A stretch of DNA of 64,000 bases from Pseudonocardiales bacterium. Lineage in GTDB: Bacteria; Actinomycetota; Actinomycetes; Mycobacteriales; Pseudonocardiaceae. Each line of letters opens with the position of its first letter. Positions within the stretch are counted from its first letter, which is position 1. Under the pieces are notes generated by a model. That model worked only from the letters and a program-made list of their open reading frames with translations. It was not told where the DNA came from and searched no databases. Both the position numbers and the translations under genes were made by a program. Shown here one piece after another: positions 25,494 through 38,003 of the stretch. Where the stretch lies: contig JAFAWY010000052.1 in NCBI GenBank assembly GCA_019241525.1, forward strand, positions 1-64,000, given 5' to 3'.

Positions 25494-27242
25494 ATGATCA
25501 CCAGGTTGTCGACGCTGTTCCTGCGCACCCTGCGCGAGGATCCGGCGGACGCCGAGGTGCCCAGCCACAGGCTGCTGGTACGTGCCGGGTACGTCCGCCG
25601 GGTCGCTCCCGGGGTCTACTCCTGGCTACCGCTGGGCTTGCGGGTGCTGCGCAATATCGAGGCCGTGGTACGCCGGGAGATGGATGCGATCGGTGCCCAG
25701 GAAATCCTGTTTCCTGCGTTACTGCCCCGGGAGCCGTACCAGGCCACCGGCCGTTGGACGGAATACGGCGCGAACCTGTTCCGGTTGCGCGACCGTAAGG
25801 GCGCTGACTACCTGCTCGGCCCCACCCACGAGGAACTGTTCACCCTCACAGTCAAGGGCGAATTGAGTTCCTACAAGGACTACCCAGTAATCCTGTACCA
25901 GATCCAGACGAAGTACCGGGACGAGGAACGCCCCCGCGCCGGCATCCTGCGCGGCCGGGAATTTCTGATGAAGGACTCGTACTCTTTCGACCTGTCCGAC
26001 CAGGGTCTGCGGCACTCCTACCAGCTGCACCGCGATGCCTATGTCAAGATCTTCAACCGGCTCGGGCTGCGCTACGTGATCGTGTCCGCGGTGTCCGGTG
26101 CGATGGGCGGCTCGGCCAGTGAGGAGTTCCTCGCCGAGGTGGAGACCGGCGAGGACACCTTCGTGCGCAGCACAGAGTCGGGTTATGCGGCCAACGTGGA
26201 AGCGGTGATCACGCCGGCCCCCCCTGCGCGGCCCGTCGAGGACTTGCCACCTGCCCAGGTGCTGCATACTCCGCGCACCCCGACCATCGACACGCTAGTT
26301 GATCACCTCAACAAGGCGGGTCTAGGCCGGACCTTCACGGCTGCGGACACCTTGAAGAACGTCATGGTCAAGATTCGGCAACCCGGCGCGCAGGATTGGC
26401 AATTGCTCGGCGTCGGAATACCAGGAGACCGCGAGGTGGACCCGAAACGGCTGGCGGCTTCGCTGGATCCGGCCGACGTGGCGCTGCTTGACGACGCCGA
26501 CTTCGCCGCGCATGCGTTCCTGGTCAAGGGGTACATCGGGCCAGGCGCGCTGGCCGCGCACGGGGTGCGTTACCTCGTCGATCCCCGCGTGGTTCCGGGC
26601 ACCGCGTGGGTCACCGGCGCCGACCGCTCTGACCACCACGTCGTCGACCTGGTCTGCGGCCGTGACTTCATTCCCGATGGCACGATCGAGGCCGCTGAGG
26701 TACGTGCCGGCGACCCGTCGCCTGATGGGGCTGGCACCTTGGTTGCTGCCCGCGGGATTGAGATCGGGCACATCTTCCAGCTCGGTCGCAAGTACACCGA
26801 TGCCTTCGCCTTGGATGCGTTAGGACCTGACGGCAAGCCGATCCGCATCACCATGGGCTGTTACGGCATCGGGGTCTCCCGGTTGGTCGCCGCGATAGCG
26901 GAGCAAAGCCATGATCAGCACGGGCTGGTGTGGCCCCGCGAGGTCGCCCCGGCTGACGTACACATCGTGGTGGCGGGTAAGGATGAGACGGTCCGCGCCA
27001 CCGGTGAGCAGCTGGCGGTCGACCTGGACTCTGCCGGGGTGCGGGTCATCCTTGATGATCGCACGGCCACCCCGGGCGTGAAGTTCGCCGACGCTGAGCT
27101 GATCGGTGTGCCCACCATCGTGGTGGTTGGCCGTGGACTTGCGTCCGGTGTCGTGGAGGTCAAAGACCGTGCCACTGCGGAGCGCACCGAGGTGCCGGTG
27201 GACGGTGCGGTCGCGCATCTGCAGGAGTTATGTCGCAAGTAG
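25494..27242 (+). CDS. proS: Prolyl-tRNA synthetase (bacterial type)
   Basis: 582 residues. Class II synthetase features are [29 protein letters not shown] (split by other residues), motif 2 around [25 protein letters not shown], an editing (INS) insertion between about residues 225 and 400, motif 3 [17 protein letters not shown], and a C-terminal anticodon domain ([28 protein letters not shown]). It charges tRNA-Pro. The ATG start follows CAAGGAGT at 25478-25485. It is convergent with the YjbQ gene. Confidence 0.96.
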   Translation: MITRLSTLFLRTLREDPADAEVPSHRLLVRAGYVRRVAPGVYSWLPLGLRVLRNIEAVVRREMDAIGAQEILFPALLPREPYQATGRWTEYGANLFRLRDRKGADYLLGPTHEELFTLTVKGELSSYKDYPVILYQIQTKYRDEERPRAGILRGREFLMKDSYSFDLSDQGLRHSYQLHRDAYVKIFNRLGLRYVIVSAVSGAMGGSASEEFLAEVETGEDTFVRSTESGYAANVEAVITPAPPARPVEDLPPAQVLHTPRTPTIDTLVDHLNKAGLGRTFTAADTLKNVMVKIRQPGAQDWQLLGVGIPGDREVDPKRLAASLDPADVALLDDADFAAHAFLVKGYIGPGALAAHGVRYLVDPRVVPGTAWVTGADRSDHHVVDLVCGRDFIPDGTIEAAEVRAGDPSPDGAGTLVAARGIEIGHIFQLGRKYTDAFALDALGPDGKPIRITMGCYGIGVSRLVAAIAEQSHDQHGLVWPREVAPADVHIVVAGKDETVRATGEQLAVDLDSAGVRVILDDRTATPGVKFADAELIGVPTIVVVGRGLASGVVEVKDRATAERTEVPVDGAVAHLQELCRK

Positions 27243-27255
27243 CTAGGTCAGAAAC

Positions 27256-27666
27256 TCAGCCGGACAGGAAGCTCAACCGCACGGTGCGCGTCGGGTTGTC
27301 GACGTTGACGTCTACCAAGCAGATTGACTGCCAGGTCCCCAGCGCGAGGTGCCCGCCAAACACTGGGACGCTGGCGTAGGGCGGCAGCAGGGCTGGCAGC
27401 ACGTGGGTTCGGCCGTGCCCGGGAGAGCCATGCTGGTGACGCCACCGATCGTCGGCTGGGAGCAATTCGCGGAGGGCAGCGAGCAGGTCAGCCTCACTGC
27501 CGGAGCCAGTCTCGATCACAGCGAGGCCCGCCGTGGCGTGCGGAACCCATATGTGTAGCAGGCCATCGCTAGCGTGAATCCGGTCGAGAAAGGCGCGGCA
27601 TTGGTTCGTCAGGTCGGACACCTGTTCCCGGGATCCGGTTTGGATGCGAATTTGCTCGGTTTGCAC
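27256..27666 (-). CDS. YjbQ/UPF0047 family protein
   Basis: 136 residues. The family pattern is clear: LLHIWVPHATAGLAVIETGSGSEADLL, HQHGSPGHGRTHVLPALL, VPVFGGHLALGTWQSICLVDVN. Conserved His and Glu residues probably bind metal. Some members show weak thiamine-phosphate synthase activity, but the true role is unsettled. GTG 27666 is the start, with AAGGAAGG 11 bases upstream. It lies 17 bases after the DUF4439 gene. Confidence 0.85.
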   Translation of the reverse strand: MQTEQIRIQTGSREQVSDLTNQCRAFLDRIHASDGLLHIWVPHATAGLAVIETGSGSEADLLAALRELLPADDRWRHQHGSPGHGRTHVLPALLPPYASVPVFGGHLALGTWQSICLVDVNVDNPTRTVRLSFLSG

Positions 27667-27683
27667 GCCTCGACGTTCCTTCC

Positions 27684-28232
27684 TTACGGCGTTCCGGGAA
27701 ACGGCACTGTCAGCGGGACGCTTCCCGCGGTTTGCCGCCAGCGGGTGGCTCGCACGGCCGCTGCGGTCAGCGCCTCCAAGGCGGCTCCGCGCACATCTGG
27801 GTCAGCCGGGCTGCGTTCTACCACTGACCGCCACGCCGCAGCTGCGTCCGTCTCGGCGGTGATCACCAGGCGGAGGGCCGACGCGGCATCGGTGACCGGC
27901 TCGGGAGTGAGATAACCCGGTTCCGGGGGGACCGGGGGCACGCCTGCGTCGATGAGCATCCGCTCGGTGGCATCCCGCCGGGCCTGATGTGCGGTCGCCG
28001 CCTCGTCAAGCCGGCGCGCCAACGTGCTGGACATGAACGCCCCCGCCACCCCGTAAACCCACACCGCGGCATGCTCGGCGGCCAGCGCCCCTTGCAGCGC
28101 CGCCACCGGTACCTGCCGGCCCGCTCCACCTGGCGCCCGATCTCGATATGGAGGCATACCGGACCTGAAGCCGCCCCACTGACCCCGATATGTCTCCATG
28201 CCGGGGTGGGGACTGGAAGGGCGACGAGTCAT
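27684..28232 (-). CDS. DUF4439 ferritin-like protein with a repeat-encoded N-terminal insert
   Basis: 182 residues. The DUF4439 core starts near residue 43 (VAALQGALAAEHAAVWVYGVAGA) and is a four-helix ferritin-like fold with conserved Glu and His. ATGA at 28232 overlaps the lipoprotein stop, which fixes the start. Codons about 10-30 (GMETYRGQWGGFRSGMPPYR region) are encoded by a copy of repeat family B, so the N terminus appears to have been extended by an element insertion that kept the frame. Its function is unknown; the family neighbours rimP in mycobacteria (Rv2844). Confidence 0.8.
   Translation of the reverse strand: MTRRPSSPHPGMETYRGQWGGFRSGMPPYRDRAPGGAGRQVPVAALQGALAAEHAAVWVYGVAGAFMSSTLARRLDEAATAHQARRDATERMLIDAGVPPVPPEPGYLTPEPVTDAASALRLVITAETDAAAAWRSVVERSPADPDVRGAALEALTAAAVRATRWRQTAGSVPLTVPFPGTP
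28142..28206. repeat. Repeat family B, copy 1, inside a coding frame
   Basis: An imperfect palindrome about 65 bp long. The left arm near 28144-28162 carries ATGGAGGCATACCGG, and the right arm near 28185-28204 carries CCGATATGTCTCCATGCCGG. The arms differ mainly by transitions, so G-U pairs could keep an RNA stem. It aligns along its whole length, in reverse complement, with the copy at 35995-36057. It lies in the 5' part of the DUF4439 gene. Confidence 0.75.
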
Positions 28233-28729
28233 GCGAGGACGGCGGTGTGGGTGGCGCAGCACGCCGCGATCGACGCCAGCAGGGCTGCTCGATAGCCCGG
28301 CAGGGTGGTCGCCAGTTCGGCTGCTTCGTCCTGCGCCGCGCGCATCGCCTCGGTCAGAGCTGCCTGGGCAGCCGCGGGATCAGAGCTCACCGCTGGTGCG
28401 ACGGCCGGCGGCGATTTGGCGGTGCTGGAGGGCATTTGATCAGGGTGCACTCGATGTAGCTCGGCGCGTAGTGCTCTGGCATGTGCCGCCCGGTCGGCGC
28501 TCAGTGCATTGGCGGCGGTGGCCAACGTTGAGTGGGCGCCAGCCACGGCGGCTGCCAGCACCACGTCAGCCTCGGCCCGCCGGGCGGGTGCATCCAGCGG
28601 ATCGGGTCCCTCCGAGCCGGGCGCCGATGCAGTGCATCCGGCTAGCGCCGCCGGACCGGCCAGCAACAGTGCTGCAGTGGTTGCCCCGGCAGCCAGCGCT
28701 TGGCGGCGGCTGGGACGGGCCTGGAACAC
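28229..28729 (-). CDS. Tat-type lipoprotein of unknown function (Rv2843-like position)
   Basis: 166 residues. The N terminus has a twin-arginine motif (PSRRQALAAG), a hydrophobic core (TTAALLLAGPAALAG) and a lipobox Cys (LAGC near residue 32), which predict export and lipid anchoring. The mature part is Ala-rich and helical (ADVVLAAAVAGAHSTLATAANAL, AALTEAMRAAQDEAAELATTL). I do not recognise a catalytic motif. It is coupled to the ferritin-like DUF4439 gene by ATGA and divergent from rimP. Confidence 0.75.
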   Translation of the reverse strand: MFQARPSRRQALAAGATTAALLLAGPAALAGCTASAPGSEGPDPLDAPARRAEADVVLAAAVAGAHSTLATAANALSADRAAHARALRAELHRVHPDQMPSSTAKSPPAVAPAVSSDPAAAQAALTEAMRAAQDEAAELATTLPGYRAALLASIAACCATHTAVLA

Positions 28730-28936
28730 GGTTGCTCATCTTGCCAGGCCGCCATTTGCCGTGGGCCTGCGCACCGTGATCCACTTGGCGCGGGCCGGTC
28801 CCGCAACGCGATACCCTAGGTGATCCCGACCGGGACGCGTCGATACCGGCGCCACCCGCATCGCCACATCGTCAGTAAGCAGGACTTCGCCACACGACAC
28901 TTCGGGACACGAGGACAGCGAACCCAGGAGGCCACG

Positions 28937-29461
28937 GTGAGCGCGCACCCAGCGAATCCCGACTCCGCAATCGAGTCGGTGGTGCGCGATGTGGTGGCCG
29001 GCACCGGGTTCGAGTTGGAGGACCTGGAGGAGGTGCGTGCGGGCCAGCGCCGATTGATCCGGGTGATCATCGATTCGGACGCCGGTGTGGGCCTCGACGA
29101 CATCGCTACGGTCAGCCGCGCGGTATCGCATGCGTTGGACCAGCACGATGAGTTGATCGCCGGGCCCTACCAGCTCGAGGTGACCTCACCCGGGGTGGAC
29201 CGACCGCTCACCGCACCACGGCATTGGCGGCGCAACCGGCAACGGCTGGTCCGCGCTTCGCTGGTCGACGGTGGGGAACTGCTCGGCCGCATCGGTGACT
29301 GCGATGACGACGGAGTCATCCTGCTGGCGTCGGGAACCCTTCGCCGAGTGCGATATGCGCAGCTGCGCCGGGCGGTGGTGGAAGTGGAATTCCGGCCACC
29401 ACCTGCCGCTGAACTCGCTGCACTCGACGGCGCACGACGGCATGATTTGGAGGAAAGGTGA
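28937..29461 (+). CDS. rimP: Ribosome maturation factor RimP
   Basis: 174 residues. The RimP pattern is seen in the N-terminal domain ([43 protein letters not shown]) and in [15 protein letters not shown]. It assists 30S subunit assembly. GTG 28937 is chosen because AGGAGG (28926-28931) lies just upstream; the frame is open further upstream without a better site. The stop overlaps nusA by GTGA, as in the common rimP-nusA-infB operon. Confidence 0.92.
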   Translation: MSAHPANPDSAIESVVRDVVAGTGFELEDLEEVRAGQRRLIRVIIDSDAGVGLDDIATVSRAVSHALDQHDELIAGPYQLEVTSPGVDRPLTAPRHWRRNRQRLVRASLVDGGELLGRIGDCDDDGVILLASGTLRRVRYAQLRRAVVEVEFRPPPAAELAALDGARRHDLEER

Positions 29462-30516
29462 ACGTCGATATTGCCGCGCTGCGCGCCATTGAACGCGACA
29501 AGGACGTCTCTTTTGAAACAGTGCTCGAGGCTATCGAGACGGCGCTGCTCACCGCGTACAAGCACACCGACGGCCATCAACCGAACGTCCGCATCGAGGT
29601 TGACCGCAAGACCGGCCTGGTCCGGGTTCTCGCGCAGGAGCTCGACGCGGCCGGCAACGTCATCCAGGAATGGGACGACACCCCCGAAGGGTTCGGCCGG
29701 ATCGCGGCGACCACGGCCCGGCAAGTCATCCTGCAACGCCTGCGTGACGCCGAGCACGAGCGGACCTTCGGCGAGTTCTCGGCCAAGGAAGGCGAGATCG
29801 TGGCCGGTGTGGTGCAACGCGATGCCAGGGCGAACGCCCGGGGCGTGGTGGTGGTCAAGATCGGCGAGACAGAGGGCGTCATCCCGCCGGTAGAGCAGGC
29901 ACCGCGGGAGACTTACCGGCACGGCGAGCGAATCAAGTGCTACGTGGTGGGCGTGTCCCGGGGATTGCGCGGACCGCAGATCACGCTGTCCCGCACGCAC
30001 CCCAACTTGGTCCGCCGGCTGTTCGCCTTGGAGGTTCCCGAGATCGCTGACGGCACCGTAGAGATCCCGGCGGTGGCCAGGGAGGCGGGGCATCGATCCA
30101 AGATTGCGGTCAGATCTACCGTCCCGGGAGTCAACGCCAAGGGTGCCTGTATCGGGCCGATGGGCCAGCGGGTGCGCAATGTCATGAGTGAGCTGGGTGG
30201 GGAGAAGATCGACATCATTGATTACTCCGACGACCCCGCGACGTTCGTGGGGAATGCACTGTCTCCGTCGAAGGTTGTATCAGTGCAGGTGATTGACGCC
30301 CGCGCCAAGGTGGCGCGGGTTATTGTCCCTGACTTCCAGCTCTCGCTGGCGATCGGTAAAGAGGGGCAGAATGCCAGATTGGCTGCCCGCCTCACCGGAT
30401 GGAAGATTGATATCCGAAGCGATGCGGATCCCGCGGCGGCTGCGCCCGCGGGCGCTTCGCGCGCCGAGATACCAGTGACCAATGCCGGTTCTCCGCCGGC
30501 CGCACCGACACGCTAG
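29458..30516 (+). CDS. nusA: Transcription termination/antitermination factor NusA
   Basis: 352 residues. The N-terminal domain ([25 protein letters not shown]) is followed by an S1 domain ([37 protein letters not shown]) and two KH domains ([37 protein letters not shown]). The actinobacterial form lacks the C-terminal acidic repeats of E. coli NusA. It binds RNA polymerase and nascent RNA. GTG 29458 gives a four-base overlap with rimP. Confidence 0.95.
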   Translation: MNVDIAALRAIERDKDVSFETVLEAIETALLTAYKHTDGHQPNVRIEVDRKTGLVRVLAQELDAAGNVIQEWDDTPEGFGRIAATTARQVILQRLRDAEHERTFGEFSAKEGEIVAGVVQRDARANARGVVVVKIGETEGVIPPVEQAPRETYRHGERIKCYVVGVSRGLRGPQITLSRTHPNLVRRLFALEVPEIADGTVEIPAVAREAGHRSKIAVRSTVPGVNAKGACIGPMGQRVRNVMSELGGEKIDIIDYSDDPATFVGNALSPSKVVSVQVIDARAKVARVIVPDFQLSLAIGKEGQNARLAARLTGWKIDIRSDADPAAAAPAGASRAEIPVTNAGSPPAAPTR

Positions 30517-30520
30517 AATC

Positions 30521-30835
30521 GTGACGGCTCGCCGTCGGGGGACGGTCTACGCCTGCCCGGACAATGTTCGGCACTGCCGCCAACAGCGGCCCGCCGAGCC
30601 AGTCCGGACTTGTGTGGGTTGCCGGACCAGGGCGGCGGCTTCCGGATTGCTGCGTGTGGTGGCGGTGGAGGGGATCGTGGTCCCCGACCCGCGGCGACGG
30701 CATCCCGGCCGGGGCGCATGGCTGCATCCCGATCTCGGGTGTCTGCGTCTGGCCGAGCGGCGCCGGGCCTTCCCGCGGGCGTTGCGTTCCCGGGTTGAGC
30801 TCGACACCGCTGCGGTCCACGCCTTTCTCACGTAA
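30521..30835 (+). CDS. ylxR: YlxR/DUF448 RNA-binding protein
   Basis: About 104 residues. The DUF448 pattern is RTCVGCRTRAAASGLLRVV, then RRRHPGRGAWLHPDLGCLRLAERRRAFPRALR, which matches the GRGA(Y/W)(L/I)C loop, though the usual Cys is replaced by His-Pro. It is a small nucleic-acid-binding protein between nusA and infB, as in other Gram-positives. The start is uncertain: GTG 30521 lies 4 bases after the nusA stop without a clear ribosome site. Confidence 0.8.
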   Translation: MTARRRGTVYACPDNVRHCRQQRPAEPVRTCVGCRTRAAASGLLRVVAVEGIVVPDPRRRHPGRGAWLHPDLGCLRLAERRRAFPRALRSRVELDTAAVHAFLT

Positions 30836-31032
30836 GCCGTTCGGAGACGCTAGTAGGTCCCCGGCTCGCCGGCGGACATGCCCCGTCCGGGATCGCCCCG
30901 GGCGCGTGGTTAGACGCAGAGAGCAGGTCGATTCCGAAATGTACCCGCAGTCGTGAAGCTCTGACGGCGATGGACATGGACTAGTAACGGAGTCGAGCGG
31001 GATTGCCGCCGGCTCCACCAGTGAGGAGAGCA

Positions 31033-34026
<2,994 letters not shown>

Positions 34027-34028
34027 GT

Positions 34029-34075
34029 GCGCCGCTGAGGTTGGTGGCCCTTCAAGGGCCACCAACCTCCGGCGC
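34029..34075. terminator. Strong hairpin after infB
   Basis: GAGGTTGGTGGCCCTT (34037-34052) and AAGGGCCACCAACCTC (34054-34069) are exact reverse complements around one base. An outer GCGCC/GGCGC pair (34029-34033 with 34071-34075) extends the stem. There is no U-tract, as is common for actinobacterial terminators. Part of the right arm recurs at 34082-34099 as CTTCAAGGGCTACCAACC. Confidence 0.8.
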
Positions 34076-34107
34076 AGGAGTCTTCAAGGGCTACCAACCG
34101 GTGGTGA

Positions 34108-34458
34108 GTGGTGTACGTCGGTGCTCTGGAGTTGGACGTGGTGTTCGGCGATGTGCATTCGCTGAAGCAGAAGCGCTCACTTGTCCGACCAGTGATCGCG
34201 GAACTGCGCCGCCGCTTCGATGTCGCGGCGGCTGAGGCCGGGTATGTCGATCTCCACCGCCGGGCGCTCATCGGCGTGGCCGCGGTGGCCATCGACGGCG
34301 GTCATGTGCGTGAGGTGCTTCAGGCCTGTGAACGCCTCGTGGCCAGGCGCCCGGAACTAGAGTTGCTCGCCGTCAGGCACCGGATGCTGGGTCCAGAAGA
34401 CGACCCGGAAGGCAACATGCCTGGCGACAGCCCAGAACGCAACGCAGACGACGACTAG
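34108..34458 (+). CDS. DUF503 family protein
   Basis: 116 residues. The DUF503 pattern is VYVGALELDVVFGDVHSLKQKRSLVRPVIAELRRRFDVAAAEAG (in segments), then GVAAVAIDGGHVREVLQACERLV. This is a small ferredoxin-like-fold protein that typically lies between infB and rbfA, with unknown function. An acidic tail (PERNADDD) ends the protein. It starts at GTG 34108 or the next GTG, 34111. Confidence 0.85.
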   Translation: MVYVGALELDVVFGDVHSLKQKRSLVRPVIAELRRRFDVAAAEAGYVDLHRRALIGVAAVAIDGGHVREVLQACERLVARRPELELLAVRHRMLGPEDDPEGNMPGDSPERNADDD

Positions 34459-34558
34459 CGTGGGTACTCCAGCGGTGGACCACCGAGAACGTCGGTGACG
34501 TGTCGTAGACAACCGTAAAACGCTGATCATGCTTAGCAATGCTGAGGAGAACGCTGCG

Positions 34559-34990
34559 ATGGCCGACCCCCCACGCGCTCGCCGGCTCGCCAAAAGGATC
34601 GCTCAGATCGTCGCGTCCAGCCTGGAGTACGAGGTCAAAGACCCCCGGCTGGCAATGGTGACGATCACCGATGCGAGGGTGACCGCGGATCTTCGGGATG
34701 CGACGGTCTACTACACCGTGCTCGGACCCACCGTCGACACGCCACCAGACATCGATGGAGCGGCTGCCGCGCTGGCCAGTGCCACGGGCATCTTACGTTC
34801 CCGGGTGGGCAGGGAAACCGGTGTCCGGTTCACTCCCACCCTGACTTTCCGCTGTGACGAAGTACCAGAGGGCGTCCGCAAGATCGATGAACTGCTCGCC
34901 CGGGCGCATGACGCCGACGCCGAGGTCGCCCGCATCGCGGCACAGGCCTCGCCCGCGGGTGATCCCGACCCGTACCGGAGCCGTGAGTGA
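34559..34990 (+). CDS. rbfA: Ribosome-binding factor A
   Basis: 143 residues. The RbfA pattern is [51 protein letters not shown] (in segments) and the KH-like end [25 protein letters not shown]. It acts in 16S rRNA maturation. ATG 34559 has GAGGAGA (34544-34550) upstream. The stop overlaps the DHH gene by GTGA. Confidence 0.93.
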   Translation: MADPPRARRLAKRIAQIVASSLEYEVKDPRLAMVTITDARVTADLRDATVYYTVLGPTVDTPPDIDGAAAALASATGILRSRVGRETGVRFTPTLTFRCDEVPEGVRKIDELLARAHDADAEVARIAAQASPAGDPDPYRSRE

Positions 34991-36033
34991 GGAACACGGG
35001 TATCGCTCCCACCCTCACCCTTGCCGCCGACGAGGCAGCCTCGCTGCTTGCGGGCGCCCAGGACGTGACCCTGGTGGCCCACGTACAGCCCGACGCTGAC
35101 GCGCTGGGTAGCGCGCTGGCATTGGGGCTGGCACTGCATCAGCGCGGCGCGACGGTGCGGGTGAGCTTTGGTGCCCCAGAGCAGACCCCAGAGTCGTTGC
35201 GCGGGCTGGATGTCGCCGGTCTGATCGTGGGGCCGGAGGACGTACCTGCCCAGCCGGACCTGCTGGTAGCGCTGGACACCGCGAGCCGGGACCGGCTGGG
35301 CTGCCTTGCCGACCGGGTCGATACCGCCAGTGCCGTGCTGGTGATCGACCATCACGCCACCAATGAACGGTTCGGCACCCATCACCTGGTCGACGTCGAG
35401 GCTGATGCCACCGCGGTGCTCGTGCTGGAATTGCTCGACGCGTTGGAGGTGCCGCTCGACGAGCCGATCGCACGCTGCCTGTACGCCGGGCTGGTGACCG
35501 ACACCAGCTGCTTTCGCCGGGCTGACCCGAACACCCATGCCGTTGCCGCGCGGCTGCTGGCCACCGGAGTGGATTCCGAAGCCGTCACTCGCGAGCTGCT
35601 CGACACCCACCCGTTCGGCTGGCTGCCCATGCTGGCCACGGTGCTCGGTCGGGCCCAGCTGGAGCCCGCCTCGGTGCAAGGCCTGGGGCTGGTGCACACC
35701 ACGGTCCGGCTGGCTGACATGGCGGGCGTGCGCAGTGAGGAGATCGAAAGCGTGGTTGACCTCGTGCGGACCACCTCAGAAGCCGAGGTCGCCGCGGTGC
35801 TCAAGGAAATGCAACCGGATCGGTGGTCGGTGTCGCTGCGCGCGAAGCAGTGCATCGACGTCTCGGCTGCCGCGGCTGAATTCGGCGGCGGGGGCCACCG
35901 TCTCGCTGCCGGATTCACCGCCGACGGCACCGCCGATCACGTCCTCCACAGGCTTCGTACTGCCTTGCACCACGCCCCCCGCCACCAAGCCCAACCCCGA
36001 CATGGAGACATTTCGGGGTCCAGCGGGCTGTAG
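34987..36033 (+). CDS. DHH-family oligoribonuclease/pAp phosphatase (NrnA-like)
   Basis: 348 residues. The DHH motifs are [32 protein letters not shown] and [12 protein letters not shown]; the DHHA1 part ends in [16 protein letters not shown]. Such enzymes degrade short RNA and 3'-phosphoadenosine 5'-phosphate. The usual end comes soon after LHRLRTAL. Here about 20 further residues ([21 protein letters not shown]) are encoded partly by repeat family B copy 2. GTG 34987 overlaps rbfA by four bases. Confidence 0.9.
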   Translation: MRNTGIAPTLTLAADEAASLLAGAQDVTLVAHVQPDADALGSALALGLALHQRGATVRVSFGAPEQTPESLRGLDVAGLIVGPEDVPAQPDLLVALDTASRDRLGCLADRVDTASAVLVIDHHATNERFGTHHLVDVEADATAVLVLELLDALEVPLDEPIARCLYAGLVTDTSCFRRADPNTHAVAARLLATGVDSEAVTRELLDTHPFGWLPMLATVLGRAQLEPASVQGLGLVHTTVRLADMAGVRSEEIESVVDLVRTTSEAEVAAVLKEMQPDRWSVSLRAKQCIDVSAAAAEFGGGGHRLAAGFTADGTADHVLHRLRTALHHAPRHQAQPRHGDISGSSGL

Positions 36034-36057
36034 AAAGCGCCGGTATGTCTTCATGCC
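35995..36057. repeat. Repeat family B, copy 2, spanning nrnA end and truB start
   Basis: The left arm CGACATGGAGACATTTCGGG (35998-36017) pairs imperfectly with the right arm CCGGTATGTCTTCATGCC (36040-36057). The element encodes the tail and stop of the DHH gene and contains the only plausible in-frame start codon of truB (ATG 36045). In reverse complement it aligns with the copy at 28142-28206 throughout. Confidence 0.75.
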
Positions 36058-36950
36058 ATGGCCAGGTCGACACACCTGCTGGGTTGGTGGTGGTGGATAA
36101 GCCGGCCGGGATGACGTCACACGATGTGGTGTCCCGGCTGCGCCGGCTGCTGGGCACTCGCCGCATCGGCCATGCCGGCACTCTCGACCCGATGGCCACC
36201 GGGGTACTGGTCTGCGGGGTGCAACGCGCCACCAAGCTACTCGGGCATCTGCCGCTGGAACCCAAGGTCTACCGGGCTACGGTGCGGCTGGGCATGTCCA
36301 CCACGACCGACGATGCCCAGGGACAGCCCACCGGCGGCGCTGATGCGGCCACGGTGGGGGAGCCGCAAATCCATGCTGCTGTCGCAGCATTGCGCGGAGC
36401 CATCGAGCAGGTGCCCAGCACGGTGAGCGCGGTGAAGGTCGACGGTAAGCGGGCCTACGCGCTGGCTCGTGCCGGTGCGCAGGTGCTGTTAGCCCCCCGC
36501 GCGGTGACCGTATCGCGGTTCGAGCTTGTCGCGCTGCGCCGTGGTGAGGCCGTGACCGACCTCGACGTGCTGGTGGAGTGCAGCGGCGGCACCTATGTTC
36601 GGGCGCTGGCCCGGGACCTCGGTGCCGCCTTGGGAGTGGGGGGTCACCTCACCGCTTTGCGTCGTACTCACGTAGGCCGGTACGGGGTGGACGACGCCCG
36701 CACCCTCGATGAACTGGCCAGCGCGCCGGTGCTGTCGGCAAAACTCGACGAGGTGGTGATGGAGGCCTTCCCGCACCGACTCGTCGACGCCCAGCAGGCC
36801 ACGGCCTTGGCTCACGGCGCATCTTTGCCGGCCATCGGGTTGACCGGAACACACGCCGCCGTCGGTCCTGACGGCGTGGCCGTGGCGCTGCTCGCCGAGC
36901 GTGACGGTCAGGCCCGCCCGGTTTTCGTGCTGCATCCTGCTGGTGAGTAA
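36045..36950 (+). CDS. truB: tRNA pseudouridine-55 synthase
   Basis: 301 residues. TruB motifs are GLVVVDKPAGMTSHDVVSRL, RRIGHAGTLDPMATGVLV with the catalytic Asp, TYVRALARDLGAALGVGGHLTALRRT, and a C-terminal PUA-like part. It forms pseudouridine in the T-loop of tRNA. ATG 36045 is 12 residues before the conserved GLVVVDKPAG and lies in repeat family B. No other ATG is in frame nearby, so the element seems to have supplied the start. Confidence 0.94.
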   Translation: MSSCHGQVDTPAGLVVVDKPAGMTSHDVVSRLRRLLGTRRIGHAGTLDPMATGVLVCGVQRATKLLGHLPLEPKVYRATVRLGMSTTTDDAQGQPTGGADAATVGEPQIHAAVAALRGAIEQVPSTVSAVKVDGKRAYALARAGAQVLLAPRAVTVSRFELVALRRGEAVTDLDVLVECSGGTYVRALARDLGAALGVGGHLTALRRTHVGRYGVDDARTLDELASAPVLSAKLDEVVMEAFPHRLVDAQQATALAHGASLPAIGLTGTHAAVGPDGVAVALLAERDGQARPVFVLHPAGE

Positions 36951-37003
36951 TCAGGGCCGGTGACGGATGAGGCCTGACCGATGACCGGTTAGCCTCCTGG
37001 TCT

Positions 37004-37936
37004 GTGCAGCGCTGGCGTGGACTTGAGGCCATCCCGAATGGATGGGGCCGCAGTGTGGTCACCATCGGCGTCTTCGACGGCCTGCATCGCGGGCACGCCC
37101 GGTTGGTCAGTCACGCCGTATGTCGTGCCCGGGAGATGGGCCTTCCCAGCGTGCTGATGACCTTCGACCCGCATCCTTCGGAAGTGCTCCGCCCGGGAAG
37201 CCATCCGGCCCAGCTCACGAGCCTGCGCCGGCGGGCGGAGCTGGTCGAACAGCTCGGTGTCGAGGTTTTTTTCGTGCTGCCATTTACGGTGGAACTGTCC
37301 CGGATGCCGGCCGACGAATTTGTCCACACCGTGCTCATCGAGCACCTGCACGTGGCGGACGTCGTGGTGGGCGACAACTTCACTTTCGGGCATAAGGCCG
37401 CGGGGAACATCGGCCTGCTGCGCGAGCTGGGCCGGCGCTTCGGCTTCTCTGCCGAGGGCGTGGGGCTACTGTCCGAGGGCGAGCTGACCTTCTCGTCCAC
37501 CTACATCCGTTCCTGTGTCGCTGCCGGAGACGTGGCAGCCGCGGCGACCGCATTGGGCCGACCACACCGGCTGGAAGGCATTGTGGTCCGCGGGGATCAG
37601 CGTGGCCGCAGCCTGGGGTACCCGACGGCGAATCTGTCGACCCCCCGGCATGCCGCGATCCCCGCTGATGGCGTCTATGCGTGCCGGTTCCTGCACCGGG
37701 GCCGGGACCTGGCGGCAGCAGTCTCGATCGGGACGAATCCCACATTCTCCGGTCAGGAACGCCGAGTGGAGGCGTTCGTGCTGGATCTGGACGAGGACTT
37801 CTACGGCGAGCGGGTGGCGCTGGACTTCATCGCACGCCTGCGTGGCATGTTCCGGTTCGACACTCCCGAGCAGCTTGTGGCGCAGATCGGCGACGATGTG
37901 GCACGCACCCGAGCGGTGTTCGAGCAGACGAGGTGA
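37004..37936 (+). CDS. ribF: Bifunctional riboflavin kinase/FAD synthetase
   Basis: 310 residues. The N-terminal nucleotidyltransferase has VTIGVFDGLHRGHARLVSHA, LMTFDPHPSEVL and VVVGDNFTFGHKAAGN, with STYIRSCVAAGDVA. The C-terminal flavokinase has LGYPTANLSTP, VYACRFLHRG and GTNPTFSGQERRVEAFVLDLDEDFYG. It makes FMN and then FAD from riboflavin. GTG 37004 begins QRWRGLEAIP. It follows truB as in many bacteria. Confidence 0.94.
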   Translation: MQRWRGLEAIPNGWGRSVVTIGVFDGLHRGHARLVSHAVCRAREMGLPSVLMTFDPHPSEVLRPGSHPAQLTSLRRRAELVEQLGVEVFFVLPFTVELSRMPADEFVHTVLIEHLHVADVVVGDNFTFGHKAAGNIGLLRELGRRFGFSAEGVGLLSEGELTFSSTYIRSCVAAGDVAAAATALGRPHRLEGIVVRGDQRGRSLGYPTANLSTPRHAAIPADGVYACRFLHRGRDLAAAVSIGTNPTFSGQERRVEAFVLDLDEDFYGERVALDFIARLRGMFRFDTPEQLVAQIGDDVARTRAVFEQTR

Positions 37937-38003
37937 GCGATCGCCGCCCCCAGCGGCTGCTCCGGCTGGCAGGATGCCAGTACGGGCACGGAAGGGGAGT
38001 CCG

